Counted from the first letter of the stretch, positions 36,666-50,636 are shown. The stretch is 64,000 nt of DNA from Gymnogyps californianus (GCF_018139145.2 NC_059500.1:38669437-38733436); one strand, 5' to 3'. Program-made: numbers and translations. The notes: generated from the sequence alone by a model not told the origin.

Positions 36666-39600
36666 TCATTTGGCATTAACACCTATGCTGGTTTACAAAA
36701 ATACTGAAAAGAGAAACACTTCCCATAGCCAGCCAAAGTAGAAAACAGCAACTGCTGACTTCAGATAAATAGAGCACTTTTTCTGCCACTATCCACCCAT
36801 CTAATTCTCTTACTGCTTTCTTTTGATATCTGCAGAACTTTTCACCAACTATATTAATATACTGATTATATATTAATGATATCAAATTATGATTTCTTTT
36901 GTGAGGAAGAACTACATTTTCAACATCACAAATGGCAAGAAAAAATCATAGATTTCTAAAACAGCTAAAAATATGCTGAAAACATCTGTAAACTTAGCAA
37001 AAAAAATGAAAAGAGATCTGGTCTAAAAGACATGGTTGAAACAAAGAAAATATTAGCCTAAATTTTAAAAAAATGTCAAGAAAAGCAATATGATAACCTT
37101 GTGAAATTTATACACCCATGACATAAGTCAGGCTACATCCTATACTACATTAAAACTACAGTAACTAGCACACTGTACTCCTCTGCCTTTTTGCTGTTGT
37201 GCTATAATTTCTGCACAACTTTCCACGTAACTGGGGCAGGGGGAAGGGAGAGCAGGGGGTTGCTCATATTTTTAAGAACAAGTCTCAGCTTTGAAGTTAA
37301 ATCAGCAAGCTTCAAAAACTTCATGGAAGAAAAGTCACCAAGACTGGTACTTCCAGTATTCTAACAAAAGGTGGCTTCAACAGTGTGAGACACTCCACGG
37401 AAGCAAGAAAACACAGAGGACACCCATTTGTGGGGCAGTGGAGTCTGTAAGATTGTTTGGCTAGAAATCAGTCACAGGGTACTTACATTAGGAGTTACAG
37501 TCACTATGAACCCAGGAAGAACCTAAAGTCTACAGGATATTCATATCTTATGAATCTGAAGACATTGCCCCATAGACCTGAAGGAGACAGTACTAGCAAA
37601 TGCGCAAGCTAGAGGGAAAGTGAAATATTTGTCCAGCTCCAGAACTGTTCAAAATCATACGATCAGTTGCATGCAATGTCACTATGATACTGTGAATTTA
37701 CACTTACTTTTTAATGTTGTCATTTTATATAAAAATTCTGGGGGAAAAGAAAAGCCCTACTTATCCACCCACACAGTGTACTTGATAGTCTGTTCCACAG
37801 TGATGGATGTTTCATCTAGATACCTTAAACTTATTTATATGCCAAATAATCTCTTTCAATCAATTTCATTGGTACAGTGTACTCACTGCTGTAGTCTTCT
37901 TCTTTCAAAAGTTCTACTACAAACACCTGATTAAAAAAAAAATTATGTGAACATAACTTTCATGCTGTTTTCTTTAACTAAACTAATCTGAACAGACATT
38001 AAAATGCAGACAAGTGTCTAGCCTAAGGCTTGTTAATGCAAAAGAAATTAATGTATATGAGTGTATGTAATTTCCTGAAAATTTCTACTATAACTTCAGA
38101 AGTCAAAGTATTTCTTGGGAACCCTTCTCCATTGGCAAAGTGCCACTGATTTCCAAGACGTGAATTACATGGAATCAGAGTAATCACCTCAATGCTGGAT
38201 AGTTTCCTTTATAATAAGCCTTTCTACATCTAGAGTATGACAAGGCTTTCAATTAAAGTGCTAGGTATTACAGTAATCTTCAGTAGCAGTAATACTGGGG
38301 AGGAAAATCTCTGTGTTCTACAGTGTACTTATTAAACGTGATTCCTAATAATTTGATCAAAGCCTCTCTCAAATAGGTGTGAAATAAGGAATAATAAAAC
38401 TATGCAACACATACTTGTATACCTCTAGGCCATAACACAAATCCCAGGGATAAGGCAGATGGCAATACACCTAGTGTTTGTGCTGCACAAGCCACTTTCA
38501 ACAGCTGCATGCCAGTCCTGGACATACATCTTTTCTCCAGCCAGGCAAGGAAAGGACATGAAATGCCAATAAACTGAGGTGCCGGCAACCTCCTCACCCC
38601 AGCCTGCGCTACTACCAGTGCATGTTGCAGAACCACAAAAAGCAGAATAAAATAAGAGATTTTAGGATTACTGAGTGGGCTGGAGCTCTGCTTTGTGAAT
38701 GTGGGGAGGTGGCTAGGGACAGGTAGCCAGCCTCTCATGGCAGGGAAGGAGATAGAACAAGGTGTAGAGTAGGAGTGGGGAAAAGGGGCTGGAGGCTGCT
38801 ACCTGGCTCCTACACATGGCAGTAGCTGTCAGCTCTGGCTCCTCAAGCCTCTTCTTTGTTCACGCCGCTTGTGGTGCCTAAATATGCCACATTTAGAAAT
38901 CTCTGAACCAGACCAGAAAGCAAGTCTCCCCTGCACTCAGTTGTCGTTTCCTCTTAGCTCCACTGTCAGGCCGAAAACAGGACAGCATCCAGTTTTCTTG
39001 TCACCCCAGAAGTCATCCAGATACACCACTTCTCTCACTACCTGCCCTTACAGTCAGCCTCTACGCTCCCCCATGTCTCCTACAAACCAGGAGCCGTCTG
39101 CATCCGGCTGAGCTGGGAACCGCCCTGCGCTCACTCTTAGCCCTCCTCACTCTGTGTCTGTGTGTGTCACACGGCTACAGTAGTAAATGTTCTATTCATA
39201 TTACAAAAGACAGAAGAACTGTACTAAGCCATGGAAATTTCTACCAACAGGTGTAGTTGCCACACTTTCTATGTAAAAGTACAGCCTGCTGTAAATTTAA
39301 AATGGAAATCTCCTTCCCACAAAGATGGGACCACAGAGATTCAGGATAAATTTCCTTCCTGCTGCCCAGACTGTGCTACTTCTTAATATGAAGATTTGTT
39401 GAAAGACAGCTGGCTAATTTGTATCTTGAAGTGACATAAACGAGAAGGAGCATCTAAGTCTTCTGGGCTAAAAATCTGTCTGAAACCTCAGAAAGCAAAG
39501 CTCACACAAGTTTAGAGGCATGCTTTTTTTTATAGACCACTGGTAGATGGTAAGTTAATAAAAGCCTTTTGTGCTGAATGTGGAGTTTCAGCTACCATGC

Positions 39601-42600
39601 CTAGAGCAGATGGCAGTCTTTTTTTGCAAGAAAGAGACAATCTATGTGACTGTGAAACACGGTATTTTGTCCACCATCCTTCTCAAAACCGCACAGATCC
39701 TACAGCCTCTACTGTCCCTGCATTGCAGTGCTTCTGCTACCTAGTCAGTCCTTGTTATTTGTCAACAGATGCTGCAATTTTATCTACAGAAATAGCCAGA
39801 TAAACCAAATTCTAATTAGCTGGCTGCACACTACATTTTGCCATTGTTGTTGCTGCATCTGGACACAGGCTTCCAGGATGCTCCTTTTGGTCAGAATGAA
39901 CACAAAACATTTGTCCAGGGAGTTGTTTAACAAATAGTTTTATTTCAGGTTTTGTTTTTGAAATGTAGCTAATGTTGCAGGTTAGAGACAAAAAACATTA
40001 AGTAACTCAAAAAAAGAAAAAATATTCTTTTTCTTAAATTCAGGTGTATTTTAAAGCTACGTAATACACAAGGAATAAAATAGTAAGGGTGCAATGTAGG
40101 GTGAGGCATGCTGAAAAGGTAAAACAAGGAAAAAACATATCTGATACAGGTGTTTGATAAGGAATAACCTTGACTGAAATAGCCAACACAGCTTCAAAAT
40201 ACAGTAGTTCATCTAGCCTTCATTAAGCTATTGCTTTCGTTCTGTTATTGTTGGGTTTAGCTTTCATAAAAATTACCTCTGTTAGTAGGTTAGAAAAATA
40301 AAAATTGTGCTCACATTTGGAAAGACGTACATAAGACATGGAGCTGGAGAGCTACAAAAATAATCCATTTCTAAACAGAAATTTGACAACTTAGCCAGAG
40401 CAATTATAGGGGGGAAAGAAGTGCATAACTCACACCCAAATTCCAGTGTGTCTTTTAAACTAAAAAGCTTTTTGAGGTATTCCAGTATGCACTGAGAATC
40501 CTTTGGACTTGGAAGAACAGCAGGTCATAGGTTCAACAGCCTTCCAGCATTTTTCAAGGAATGTTCCCAGCAAAAACTTCCACTCCTGTATCAGAATAAA
40601 GAGTAGACCATTTTTCCCACTTGCCCAAGGAAATTATATCCAAAGAGACTGAAAAAGGAAATGGTTCGAACTACAGTTGCTAGAAGTCACAATACATTTT
40701 GAAATTAAAAACTAGTCCTTGGTAAAGATGCAAATTTCTGATACTTTCCGAAACGCCTCTCTCATGTATCATGCAGCAGTTATTTCTCTAACATTTACAG
40801 CCACCTAAAACAACAGCTGCCCACAAAAGAAGTGAAAACTTTGAAACCTCAGACCCATGTAATGTATTAATATAAATTAAAATCTTGCCAAAATACTGAT
40901 GTGTACAGTCATGCCTTCCAGACAATAGAAGGCTACTCATTTCATTCAGAAACACCAGGAGAAACACCTCAGTTTTGTAATCTTTTTGGACTTTCCTTCT
41001 CCCAAAGCCTCAAGCTTCCCTCTCCAAACACATCATTTATCCTGCAAATACCTTATATTGCCTCCTAGAGATTTAGAAAATAGAACAGGAGAAAAATGCC
41101 ATAAAACTGAAAGATCTTAAAAAAAGTAACCCTTGCACTTTTGATTGCAGTAACACGTTGAATGATGATTTGAAAGTGCATACGTATCAGTGTTTCCTTC
41201 CAATCAGCTGATCCTTGATGCTGTACTCAAAATTAGAGCCTTGAGCTTATAAAAAAAAAATGTTGAGGACACAAGAATATTCACCAGTTTTCCCCACATA
41301 TAATCTATAAAATCAGTTTTGATTAAATTAAAAGTTCCAATGGAAAACCACTCCAGAAATGTTTATCTCCCTCCGAAACAAGTATAGGAATGATCAGTGA
41401 ATTCTGTTCAGAGTTTGTGGTTATTCTGCCTTGGGTTTTCTTTATTCCTCATATTTTTATGTCTACATGGGTTTTAAATAGATCATAAAAAATTTATCAT
41501 AAAAAATTGTGAGCTTTTGAGGAAAGGAAGTAAAACAATCAACCAGATATGAAAGCCCTTGAATTTAGGAACTGCATAGAGCATGAGGGACATAGTACAA
41601 TTCCCAGACGACTGCATGTAAAATACAATACTTAAGTACCACAGATGTGGCTGACATTTTGTTTTCCAGAGTTCATTCCTATTCCCATATTACAGAGGTG
41701 CCAATTACAATTGTTATTCTGATAGTTCACAGTGGCACTTCCCACGTGTATCTGCTACATTGATTTTAAACAGATCACACAACGTCAGGAGCCAGGTCTA
41801 ACTAGATAACCTACAACTCCTTCAAAACCTGGTTGTTAACGTGGCAAGGCTGTAGTTTGGTGAACATTTATTTCAGAGGTAATGCTTGAGTCTTTTTTCA
41901 GAGGAAATGCTTTCCTAAGCCCCTTTGTGATAGTAGATACAGTCAAAAAGACTGAGGATCTGATCTGAATTAAAAATAACCCACAAAAAACTTAAACCAA
42001 CATCAGTTCCCTGAGGGGGCAGAAAGCAATATGAAGAACTAATTATGCTGACACCACCATGGAAAGAAATGACTGTCAAACTCTGACCAAGATATCTTAT
42101 TAGTGCCTTCAGAGACTTCCTCTGAAATTGTTCTCCCCTTCACTTAGTCTTTTATATGTAAAATGACTTTACTTACTGACCTGAGCCTGTCAGTGTTCCT
42201 CATATTTCATTTTTTAATTTTTTTAAACATCAAAAGCAACAAGCTCTAACAAAAGCTGTAGCATCTGAGCCCACCAAACGAGTTGTCCACATAGACACTT
42301 GTTCACTACCTTTACCGGAAAGCCCTGTAGTACTAATGACGAAGAAAAGAGTACTGTAAAATACAGGACATATGGCCATTTACTGTGCAGTTTCCACCAG
42401 TCTAGGCTAACAGCAAATAAGATGTAGTCCAGAGGAAACTTTAACAGGAAATCCAGGGCTATACAGGCCTTCTCACCATGCAGCGCCAAGGTGTACACAA
42501 CAGAGGCCTAAAACATTCCCACAAGGGTGAAAAATGACAGCATCCTTGCAAACTTCTGCTGAATTTCCTTACAATACTCACACATATTCATCCAGATCTG

Positions 42601-43035
42601 GTGCATAGTACAGCAATACTGGTTTCAGCAGGTATAGAGGGAAGCAGTTCTAGCACAGAGCAAATTGTTCTGTTTATTGGAGTAGCTTGTAATATCCGCA
42701 AATGATGATGAATGTCAGGCAGTATTCACTCATGACTTAAGATATTATTTCAGTCTAGTTCTCCTGAACACTACTGCATTATAGAAATATTCAGTCAGGA
42801 TTTATACTCAGAGTGTCAGAGCTGACAACACAGCAGATAACACTCTTCCATTAAATCTGCCATACTGAACTTGCACCCAGGCCATACAAACAAATTTTCA
42901 GTAGTGCTGAAACATTACAGCTGGAATTAGCCACATGAAGCAAAGCAGCTTTCAGGACACCTGTCCTGTCCCTGGGTCACAGAACAGTTGAAGATGGAAG
43001 GGACCTCTAGGCATCACCTGGTCCAACACCCATGC

Positions 43036-44780
43036 TCAAGCAGGGTCATCTAGAGTAGATGGCCCTGGACTATGTCCAGAAAGCTTTTGAATATGTCCCA
43101 AAGATGGAGACTCTACCACCTCCCTGGGCAACCTGTGCCAGTGCTCAGTAACCCTCATAGTAAAAAAGTGTTTCCTGATGTTCAGGAAGAACCTCCTGTG
43201 TTTCAGTTTGTGCCCACTGTCTCTCATCCTGTCACTAGGCACCACTGAAAAGAGCCTGGCTCCACGTTCTTTGCACCCTCCCTTCAGGTATTTATATACA
43301 TTGATAACATCCCCCTGAGCCTTCTCTTCTCCAGGCTGAACAGTCCCAGCTCTCTCAGCCTTTCCTCATAGAAGAGACACTCCAGTCCCTTAATCATTTT
43401 AGTGGCCCTTCATTGGACTCTTTCCAGCATGTCCATACCTCTCTTGTAATGGGCAGCCTAGACCTGGACACAGTACTCCAGGTGTGACCTCACCAGTGCC
43501 GAGGAGAGGGTAAGGATCACCTCCTCAACCTGGTGGCAAGACTCTTCTTAATGCAGCCCAGGATACCATTAGCCCTTGCCTTCTTGTGGCAAGGGCACAT
43601 TGCTGACTCATGTTCAACTTGGTGTCTACCAGTACACCCAGGGCAGTTTCTGCAAAGCTCTCTTCCAGCTTGGCAGCCCCAAGCCTGTACTGGTGCATGA
43701 GGTTGTTCCTCCCCAAGTGCAGAACTTTACACTTCTCCTCATTGAACTTCATGAGGTCCCTGTCAGCCCATTTCTCCAGCCTGTTTCTCCAGCCCATTGA
43801 GGTCCCTCTGGATGGCAGCACAACCGTCTAGTGTATCAGCCACTCCTCACAGTTTTGTGTCATCAGCAAACTTGCCATAGGTACACTCTGCCCATCATCC
43901 AGATCATTAATGAAGATGTTAAACAGGATCAGACCCAGTATTGACTCCTGGGGTACACTGCTTGTTATTGGCCTCCAATTAGTCTTTGCACCACTGATGA
44001 CCACCCTCTGGGCCTGGCTGTTCAGCCAATTTTCAGTCCACCTCACTGTCTGTTCATCCAGCCCATACATCAACAGCTTGTGTATGAGGATCTTATGGAG
44101 ACAATGTCAAAGGCCCTACTGAAGTTCAGGTAGGCAATAGCCACTCCTCTCCCATCATCTACCAGGCCAGTCATTTCAATATAGAATTTTATCAAGTTCC
44201 TCTTGGTGAAGACATGCTGATGGCTCTTGATGATTTTCTTGTCCTTAATGTGCCTAGAAATGGTTTCCAGGATGAGCTGCTCCATCACCTTTCCAGGGAT
44301 AGAGGTGAGGCTGACTGACCTGTAGTTCCCTGGGGACTCCTTCTTGCCCTTCTTGAAGATTAGAGTGACATTTGCTTTCTGCCATTCTTCAGGCACTTCT
44401 CCCAATCACCATGACTGATAAAAGATTATTGAGAGTGGCCTTGCAATGACATCAGCCAGATCCCCCAGCACTCATGGGTGCATCCCATCAGGGCCCATGG
44501 ACCTAGGTATGTCCCATTTGCAGAAGTATTCCCTGACCTGATCCTTGTCCACCAAGGGTGCATCTTCCTTGCTCCAGCCTTGCACCCTGGTCTCTGGGAC
44601 CTGGGATGCCTGAAGGCCAGTCTTGCTAGTAAAGACTGAGGCAAAGAAAGCATTCAGTAACTCAGCCTTTTCCATGTTCTGTGTAAAGGTCTCCACTGCA
44701 TTCAGCAGTGGGCCCACATATTCCCTAGTCTTTCCTTTGGCATTTACCTGTTTAGAAGCTCTTCCTGTTACCCTTGACAT
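43036..44780 (-). pseudogene. CR1 ORF2 reverse transcriptase and C-terminal domain remnant
   Basis: Successive minus-strand frames follow the ORF2 order: a linker (44780-44472: ELLNAFFASVFTSKTGLQ), the RT fingers and palm (44405-44070: VPEEWQKANVTLIFKKGK, GNYRSVSLTSIPGKVMEQ), the palm (44073-43828: GLILFNIFINDLDDG), the region after the catalytic box (43821-43525: DLMKFNEEKCKVLHLG) and the C-terminus (43245-43036: NIRKHFFTMRVTEHWHRLPR). The FADDTKL catalytic box is lost to a frameshift near 43870-43840. Confidence 0.87.
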
Positions 44781-45150
44781 TCCCCGCTAGTTTCAACTCC
44801 AGGTGGGCTTTGGCTTTCCTAGCCGTGCTTTCTTCTGCATGCTTGGACAGTGTCTCATTATTCTTCCCAGGTTACCTGTCCCTGCTTCCACATTCTGTAT
44901 ACTTCTTTTTTCTCTTTGAGTTTTGCCAGGAGCTCATTGTTCATCCACGCAGGCCTCCTGGCATTTTTACTTGAATTCTTGCTCACTGGTATGAACTCCT
45001 CTTGAGCTTGGAGGAGGTGATTCTTGGAGATCAACTAGCTTTCTTGGTCCCTTTTTTCCTCCAAGGCCTTATCCCATGGGACACTTTCAAGCACATTCCT
45101 GAACAGGCCAAAGTCTGCTCTCCTGAAGTCCAGAGTTGTGATCTTGCTTT

Positions 45151-45951
45151 TTACTCTGCTCCCTCCCCTCTCAGGATCCCAGACTCCACCATCTCATAGT
45201 CACTGCAGCCAAGGCTGCCTTCGACCTTCACATCCCCAGCAAGCCCTTGCTTGTTTGTGAGTATGAGGTTCAGCACAACACCTCTCCTAGCTGGCTCCTC
45301 TATCATTTCCATCAGGAAGTTTTCATTGATTTTCTCCAGGAAGCTCCTGGATTGCTTATGCCCTGATGTCTTGTCCATCCAGCAGAAATTGGGGTGGCTG
45401 AAGTCCTCCACAAGGACCAGGGTCTGCTAACTTGAGGCTGCTTCTACCTGTCTGTAGAAGGCCTCATCCACTTGTTCTTCCTGATCAGGTGGCCTATAGC
45501 AGACACTCACTACAGTGTCACCCATACTGGTCTACTTGTTAATCCTTACCCATAAAATCTCTGTGGGCTCCTCATCTATCCCCAGGGAGATCTTCATGCA
45601 TTCCAGCTATTCTCTCACATAAGGGGCAGCTCTACCTCCTCATTTTCCCAGGCTGTCCTTCCTAAAGAGCCTAAATCCTTCCATTACAGCACTCCAGTCA
45701 CACAAGCCATCCCACCACATCCCCATGATCCCAACAAGATCACAGCCCTGCAGCTGCACACAGATCTCTAATTCCTCATGTTCATTCCCCATGCTGTGTG
45801 TGTTAGTGTGCAGGCACTTCAAAGAGGCACCCCAGCATGCTGATTTCCCAGAAACGGTCTGGGAGGTTTCCCCATAATGGTGTCTTGTAGGCACTTCCTT
45901 GCTTATATGCAAATGCTTGAGCCCAGTCTTGCAGATTTTGTTCCCCTTCAC
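45151..45951 (-). pseudogene. CR1 ORF2 endonuclease domain remnant
   Basis: This is the N-terminal part of ORF2, an apurinic/apyrimidinic-type endonuclease. The frame at 45951-45640 holds CLHTNTHSMGNEHEELE and DLVGIMGMWWDGLCDWS, equivalent to the TNARSMxNKxxELE and ETWWDxSHDWS motifs. The frame at 45411-45151 holds DFSHPNFCWMDKTSGHKQS and LILTNKQGLAGDVKVEGSLG, with the SDYEMVE histidine motif changed (SDHEMVE in family members). The domain is interrupted between the two blocks. Confidence 0.82.
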
Positions 45952-46230
45952 TTACATCACTCCAGTCCTTTGTATGTCAATGCTGTCGGTTACTCCTTCA
46001 CAGGGCTGGTGGTAACTCTCTCCCTCTCCCATCATTCCTGGTTTAAAGCTCTTCTTACAAGGCTGACCATCCTGCTGGTAAAGATACCTTTGCCCCACCT
46101 GGTTAGGTGGATCCCATCTCTCCCAAGCAGACGTTGATCCTCAAACAGGGTCCCACGGTCGTAGAAACCAAACCTGGCTGGCAAAGCCAGCTCTGCAACC
46201 AATTGTTAACATGTAGTCAACCCTTTCCCC

Positions 46231-46718
46231 TCACCAGCAGGACTGAGAAGAACACCACCTGGGTCCCATAACCCTGACTATCACCCCCAGAACTCTGTAG
46301 TTACTTTTGATACTCTTGAAGTTGTCCCTGGTAGTATCACTCATGCCCACATGGGAGAAGAGCGGGGGGTAATAGAGGGTGGGACAAGCTTTAGCAGTCT
46401 CTCCACAACATCCTGGATCCACGCCCCCAGGAAGCAGCAAAATTCTTTGGATAACAGGTCAGGTTGGCAGGTGAGTGCCTCAGTTCCCTGCAACAGAGAG
46501 CTGCCCACTGCTATCACTTGCCACTTTCTCCAGGTTATCCTGCGTGGTTCAGAGTTAGTCATCCTGGTTGCTTCGCTTGAAAGCACACCCGTCTCCTCCT
46601 CAGCTTTGAGGGCAGCAAACCTGTCCCACGGCTGCAAGGCTTCAGGTGGAGCAGGAGCCTTCCTGCTAGTTTGTGATGTGCCCTGGGATGAAACATGCAA
46701 CATGTTTTTAACAAACAA
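46231..46718 (-). pseudogene. CR1 ORF1 remnant (esterase-like domain)
   Basis: Two overlapping minus-strand frames (46718-46341 and 46440-46231) carry the CR1 ORF1 domain known to resemble SGNH esterases. WQVIAVGSSLLQGTEAL matches the VxVVGDSLLRGTE motif, with the catalytic GDS block changed to GSS. HVGMSDTTRDN corresponds to the HVGTNDTAR block. The frame shifts between the two blocks. ORF1 proteins bind the element's RNA in related LINEs; this copy is dead. Confidence 0.8.
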
Positions 46719-46735
46719 AGGAATGGTTAAGTAGC

Positions 46736-49700
46736 AAATATCAGAGTGTTAATTTAGTATCATACCTAGAGCATTAAGTGACAGACAGGCAGGAGAGAAA
46801 AGGTATATAAATGAACCCCCTCAGCCAGGATGTAGTATTTCTCTGTTAAGAACTTCTAAGCAGCATGCCAACACCTGTTATACACATAGCACATGCCAAA
46901 TGCTAATTACTGCAGCTGATTCAGGGACAATCCAGTTTAGCAGTTGATTGTCAGTACCAGGTAGCCAACAAGCTCTTGAAAATTACATGCCAATTTTTTT
47001 TTTTTTTAATTTGTAGGAGACATTTCTCATATGATTTTTTAATTGTTAGATAAATAAGAGATCGAAAGAAAAAGAAAGAGTAGGAAAGGAAAAGACAGGT
47101 GAAACAGGGTCCTGAAGTCTTTCCTCATTTACCCTGAGCCTGAAAGCTCCAGGTAGTTTGGTTTATTACAGTATAACCTTACACTAGTTCAAAGTAAGAG
47201 GAAAAGGAACTACAGGACATCTTCTGGGCAGAAGCTTTCCTGTAGCAAGACCATCCAACATACACAAAGCCTACTTATAGCATAAAAGCAGATATATCTT
47301 AATTATTTTCAGCCATATCACAGTATTGTTAATGGTCACTGCACTGCAGCTAAAATACTATTGCTTGCTTTAAACCCTCATTCCTGAAATCATGTGCTAC
47401 CTTAAAATGCCAACATGTGCTTTGACGTTGAGCTCCCATAGCTATAGAGAAAGGAGCCCTGGTGATATGGACCTTTTTAAAATGTAAAAACAAAACCAGA
47501 TTTACATTTAAAAAAAATGAAAATCTCAATCTCCCTTAGCGACCTGGTTGTATAAAGTGTTGCCACTCGTGGTTCCTGCAGTTGCCACTGTCTAACCACT
47601 GAATTCTCCTTCTCTGAATGCACTCAGAGCAGACAGCTGACCTGCTCTACCTTGCTGGGGCCAGGGCAGCACTGCAACAAACTTGGGATCAACTCATTTT
47701 CAAATATTTATCTTGACAGAAAGTTATGGAGATACCACAATTGACATATCATTGCAGTTTTTAAACCAGCAAACACAGACTAAGAATGAAACATTGAATA
47801 ACCTTTCATGCCATTCATAAACCTGTAGGAAGTCTGAAAGAAATACACTGTGGTGTTCTTCTGTGCAAAACACTGTAACTAGTGTACACACAAAAAATCT
47901 GACACATCCCAGGCACAGACAGCAGCTTCAGTAGCTCAGAGGAACACCACATATATTTATCAGCTTAAGGCCCTACAGTGTAATACGCTGTTTTTTCTAA
48001 ACATATTATTTTATGTCATTACATAATACACAGGGCCAAAGGCTGACTCAGCCTCAACTTGTCTGGACCTGTGTAACAAATGAAAAATAAAATGTAATGT
48101 TTTATGTGTAAATCTGGATTCAAACATTGCTCTTGTATAGCTTAAAACTGATTTTTAGTTCTCTAAGTTGATATCCTTCCTTACAGATCTGTTCACCATG
48201 TTTTGACAGCTAATTTAATAACCTTATAGATGTCACTGTTGATGTTAGGAAAAGGCTGGAAGCATTAGTGGAAAATAGAAGCTCCGAACATAGCAGAGGC
48301 AATTTGTTTAAGATGTAATTGCTTTTTAGATATAAAATGCATCTTTACTAAGACTTTGCTGAACCTCAAGTAGTTACATTGCAGTTGGCAACAAGAAAAC
48401 AGAAAGTTCCAGGGAGAGGTAAGACACAGTAATGATCCTTTCATATTAATGCCAGTCATCACATAATGAAAACATCATGCAGATCCCCTGTTTACACTAA
48501 GCACCACTCATAGCTGTTAATGGACCTGTGAAGTGAAGAAGAGAGCGAGCTGTAGGATAGAAAATACTCACAGCTGGAATTAGCCCAAGTAGCAGATTCA
48601 GCTATTAAAAGAGAGGAGACTCTTTCTGAACTGCTTAACATATAGAAGGGTGATCTGAGAGGTACATAACCAGCGTTATGCTGAGTTACAGTTCTCCTGT
48701 TTATTAAGACTAGTTCAAATGAGGCCTCAAAATCAGAAAAAAAACCCTACTTTCCAATCTCCTCCCACCCTCTGTGAAGCAGGAGCTAATCTGTATGGAA
48801 ATCCTCCACAGACCAGGACCTAGCAGCTACTGAAATCAAGTCACATCATCAAGAAAAGAGCATTCCCTATTTATCATTTTGCTCGGTGCTTCCTTTGCAG
48901 AAAATAAACACAGTAAAACAGTTCCTATGGTGTGCAAATGTTCAAGGGGAAAAAAAAGAATATATTGTCCAGTGCCAACTGCAAATTTTAAACCAATATC
49001 TGATGCAAGACTATGTTATTCCTAGGTACTCATTAATTAAATTTCAGGTTATTTGCTTTCATTATAAGTTTATCTTCCTAGCTTATACTTTGCTGTCCTT
49101 AAAAACAAGGCTGAAACAATGCAGAACAAGGAAAAGGAACACAATGAAAAGTAATTATTTGATTTACTTTTGCACATTGAGCCAGCAAGTATTCTATAAC
49201 ACATATTTCAATTGCTCCCAGTCTTGCTGCTTTTGAATAACAGCTACAGGAAAGTGTTGAGTTTTAGGAAGTGTAGTATTTGGCAGCTAGTCACAGCCAA
49301 TAAAAATGCTGTACACAACACATGCATGTTGATATTGCAGCTCAGAAGAAAAAATGCATTGCCTTCCTTTAGGTATCTAAGTATCTGACAGCAGAACCCT
49401 GAAAATAGCATAAATTGTCATTAGTACACCCAATTCCTTTCATTCATAAAATTTTTCACTTTCAAAAATTGAAAAAGAAAGTATGCAACTTGCCCATAAC
49501 AGAATTTTCTTCTCTGAAAGTGTTGGTTTTTAGTGAAAGATAATAGTTTAAAGTAAAATTACTAGTAAACCAAGTTGGGTAGAAAACCAATAAAAGTAGA
49601 CCAAATTCAAAATGAGGTGTCTTTTGACACACAGATTTTGTACTGCAATGGATGACACTAATAAAATTATATTTAACAGTGTGTGATAAGTATGTTCTCA

Positions 49701-49962
49701 CAGTATTTTTGCTGTACAGGACATAGAAGTAGAACTCAAATGCAGTTACGCTGAAATTAGGACTTCCAGTTATAGCTGACATTACCGACTGGACATCTTA
49801 GGTGTAATGGAGACAGCTGTACATGTACACCATCTTCCCCTTAAACAGCGGTACTTGACAAATTCTGTGACAAAAATAATCCTTTCTTTCTGTGGATAAG
49901 ATTTTAGGAAGTAATGTTCTACAAGAGCTAGGAATAAAAGCTGTCAGCCCTGCAGGAAAGTA
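46736..49962. other. Unique DNA, no gene seen
   Basis: This is AT-rich sequence between two CR1 copies, with a T-rich run near 46988-47006. No exon or repeat family was recognised. Confidence 0.6.
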
Positions 49963-50636
49963 CGTGGGGATACCGGTGGATGAAAAATTGGACATGAGCC
50001 AGCAATGTGCACTTGCAGCCCAGAAAGCCAATCATATCCTTCATCAAAAGGAGCATGGCCAGCAGGTCAAGGGAAGTGATTCTCCCCCTCTACTCTGCTC
50101 TCATGAGACCCCACTGGAGTACTGCATCCAGATCTGGGGTCCCCAGTACAAGACAGACATGGACCTGTTAGAGTGGGTCCAGAGGAGGGCCACGAAAATG
50201 GTCAGAGGGCTGGAACACCTCTCCTATGAGGAAAGGCTGAGAGAGTTGGGGTTGTTCAGCCTGGAGAAGAGAAGGCTCCAGGGAGACCTTATTGTAGCTT
50301 TTCAATATATAAAGGGGGCTTATGAGAAAGATGGAGAGAGATTTTTTTTACCAGGGCCTGTAGTGACAGGACAAGGGATAACAGTTTTAAATTGAAATAG
50401 GGTAGATTTAGATTGGATCTAAGGAAGAAATTCTTTATGATGAGGGTGGTGAGACACTGGAACCGGTTTCCTAGAAAAGTTGGGGACACCCCATCATGGG
50501 AAGTATTCAAGGTCAGGTTGGACAGGGCTTTGAAAAACCTGATCTAGTGAAAGATGTCCCTGCTTGTAGCAGAGGGGTTGGGCTAGATGATCTTTGAACG
50601 TCCCTTCCAACTGAAACTCCTCTGTGATTCTATGAA
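49963..50636 (+). mobile_element. CR1 LINE, 3' fragment
   Basis: This is a plus-strand CR1 3' end ending CTCTGTGATTCTATGA. The frame at 49892-50395 contains [52 protein letters not shown] and [19 protein letters not shown]. It is the same subfamily as the copy at 19292-20150 and closely similar to it over the shared part. The internal GCxxKEH block is deleted or shifted relative to that copy. It is 5' truncated. Confidence 0.93.

Larger units (their letters stand above)
35028..42974. other. Gene-poor stretch upstream of the coiled-coil gene
   Basis: Upstream exons of the coiled-coil gene could lie here, but none is certain. Short candidates on the minus strand are 37522-37487 (phase 0 at both ends, strong donor GTAAGT) and 36124-36105 (very strong acceptor, 20 nt). 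About 38560-39160 is GC-richer, with unrecognised frames on both strands. No transposon was recognised. Confidence 0.5.
42975..46735 (-). mobile_element. CR1 LINE, nearly complete but decayed copy
   Basis: This is about 3.75 kb of minus-strand CR1, from the 3' end (GGTCACAGAACAGTTGAAG on the plus strand) through ORF2 into ORF1. A complete CR1 is about 4.5 kb, so most of the element survives and only its 5' end is missing. Reading frames for every expected part are recognisable but broken by several stops and frameshifts, so it cannot be active. It belongs to a different, older-looking subfamily than the copies near 19 and 50 kb. Confidence 0.93.

Noticed and set aside
38400..39111. Open frames on both strands in a GC-richer patch
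   Set aside because: Overlapping open frames on opposite strands without domain character are typical of composition rather than coding.
42223..42498. Hydrophobic 91-codon minus-strand frame next to the long CR1
   Set aside because: No signal peptide logic, no splice sites, not part of CR1; probably chance.
46341..46734. Plus-strand 127-codon frame
   Set aside because: It is the antisense shadow of the CR1 ORF1 remnant.
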